In this document: one piece after another, positions 42,325 through 42,450 of the stretch
How positions within the stretch are numbered: position 1 is the stretch's first letter
Layout of the letters: every line of letters begins with the position of its first letter
Origin: Bacteroidales bacterium
Lineage (GTDB): Bacteria; Bacteroidota; Bacteroidia; Bacteroidales; WCHB1-69
DNA length: 42,450 nt
Assembly (NCBI GenBank): GCA_024400815.1
Contig: JAKSMD010000008.1
Location: forward strand, 1-42,450
Direction of reading: 5' to 3'
Translations under genes and position numbers: made by a program
The notes under the pieces: generated by a model
Told to the model about the DNA's origin: nothing
Database searches by the model: none
What the model saw: only the letters and a program-made list of their open reading frames with translations

Positions 42325-42450
42325 GACATGACCTCATCTCAAGGGTTGACATGACCTCATCTCAAGGGTTGACATGACCTCATCTCAAGGGTTGGCATGA
42401 CCTCATCTCAAGGGTTGACATGACCTCATCTCAAGGGTTGGCATGACCTC
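42325..42450. repeat. 23-bp tandem repeat array, runs off the window
   Basis: The unit is GACATGACCTCATCTCAAGG plus GTT. Full units start at 42325, 42348, 42371, 42394 and 42417, and a partial one starts at 42440. Units 1, 2, 3 and 5 begin GAC, while 4 and 6 begin GGC. There are no spacers, so this is a minisatellite and not a CRISPR array. The 23-bp period is not a multiple of three, so it does not encode a repeated peptide in one frame. Confidence 0.95.

Noticed and set aside
42325..42450. CRISPR array
   Set aside because: The 23-bp units are directly adjacent with no spacers, and no cas gene is in the window.

Overview
The window reads as a chromosome segment of a Bacteroidota bacterium, most likely of the order Bacteroidales. 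Several signs agree. There are no Shine-Dalgarno sites. Promoters carry the TAnnTTTG -7 box. Menaquinone genes and a DUF1599 protein are present, as are a BT_3928-type DoxX protein and a TonB-receptor-like barrel protein. Three proteins carry sorting domains of the type IX secretion system (T9SS): two gliding-type (type B) C-termini and one type A C-terminus on a gingipain-like protease. No T9SS machinery gene lies in the window. No tRNA, rRNA, insertion sequence, prophage or CRISPR array was seen.

Layout. 1-80 holds a terminator of an upstream gene. 132-3887 encodes a large SBBP/PKD surface protein. 3976-6934 is an overlapping pair: a membrane-anchored protein with a possible lysozyme-like fold, then a U32 'peptidase'/RNA hydroxylase. 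6964-9711 has a GH29 fucosidase with a PA14 domain and an acyltransferase. On the minus strand, 9783-13624 is a GC-rich block read right to left: an aminoacyl-tRNA deacylase-like protein, a metallophosphoesterase, a conserved hypothetical with a probable 3' frameshift, MenG and MenA. 13625-13926 holds palindromes and an ORF remnant. 13927-17142 encodes a DUF3089 hydrolase, a small membrane protein and a secreted C69 dipeptidase. 17282-19462 is a secreted glycoside hydrolase. 19658-27713 is a likely four-gene unit read gltX, choice-of-anchor-L T9SS cargo, outer-membrane barrel protein, SulP transporter. A divergent promoter region separates it from 27839-33893, a tightly coupled plus-strand unit: Lys-gingipain-like protease, DUF1599, DoxX/BT_3928 and PrmC. 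34253 encodes a 67-residue probable DNA-binding protein. 34835-42043 encodes a 2402-residue surface protein ending in three FISUMP domains, followed by a strong terminator, an inverted copy of a repeat found upstream of the 67-residue gene, and a 23-bp tandem array that runs off the window.

How the genes fit together. The window mixes housekeeping genes (gltX, prmC, menA, menG, a tRNA deacylase) with secreted degradative and adhesive proteins (gingipain-like protease, dipeptidase, fucosidase, a second glycoside hydrolase, giant surface proteins). That suits a host-associated or polymer-degrading anaerobe that takes up peptides and sugars. The most notable items are the gingipain, which keeps the Kgp-type catalytic and Lys-specificity positions, and the giant FISUMP protein with its small DNA-binding neighbour, palindromic leader and flanking inverted repeats. 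Several intergenic gaps are built from degenerate 7- and 8-bp repeats.
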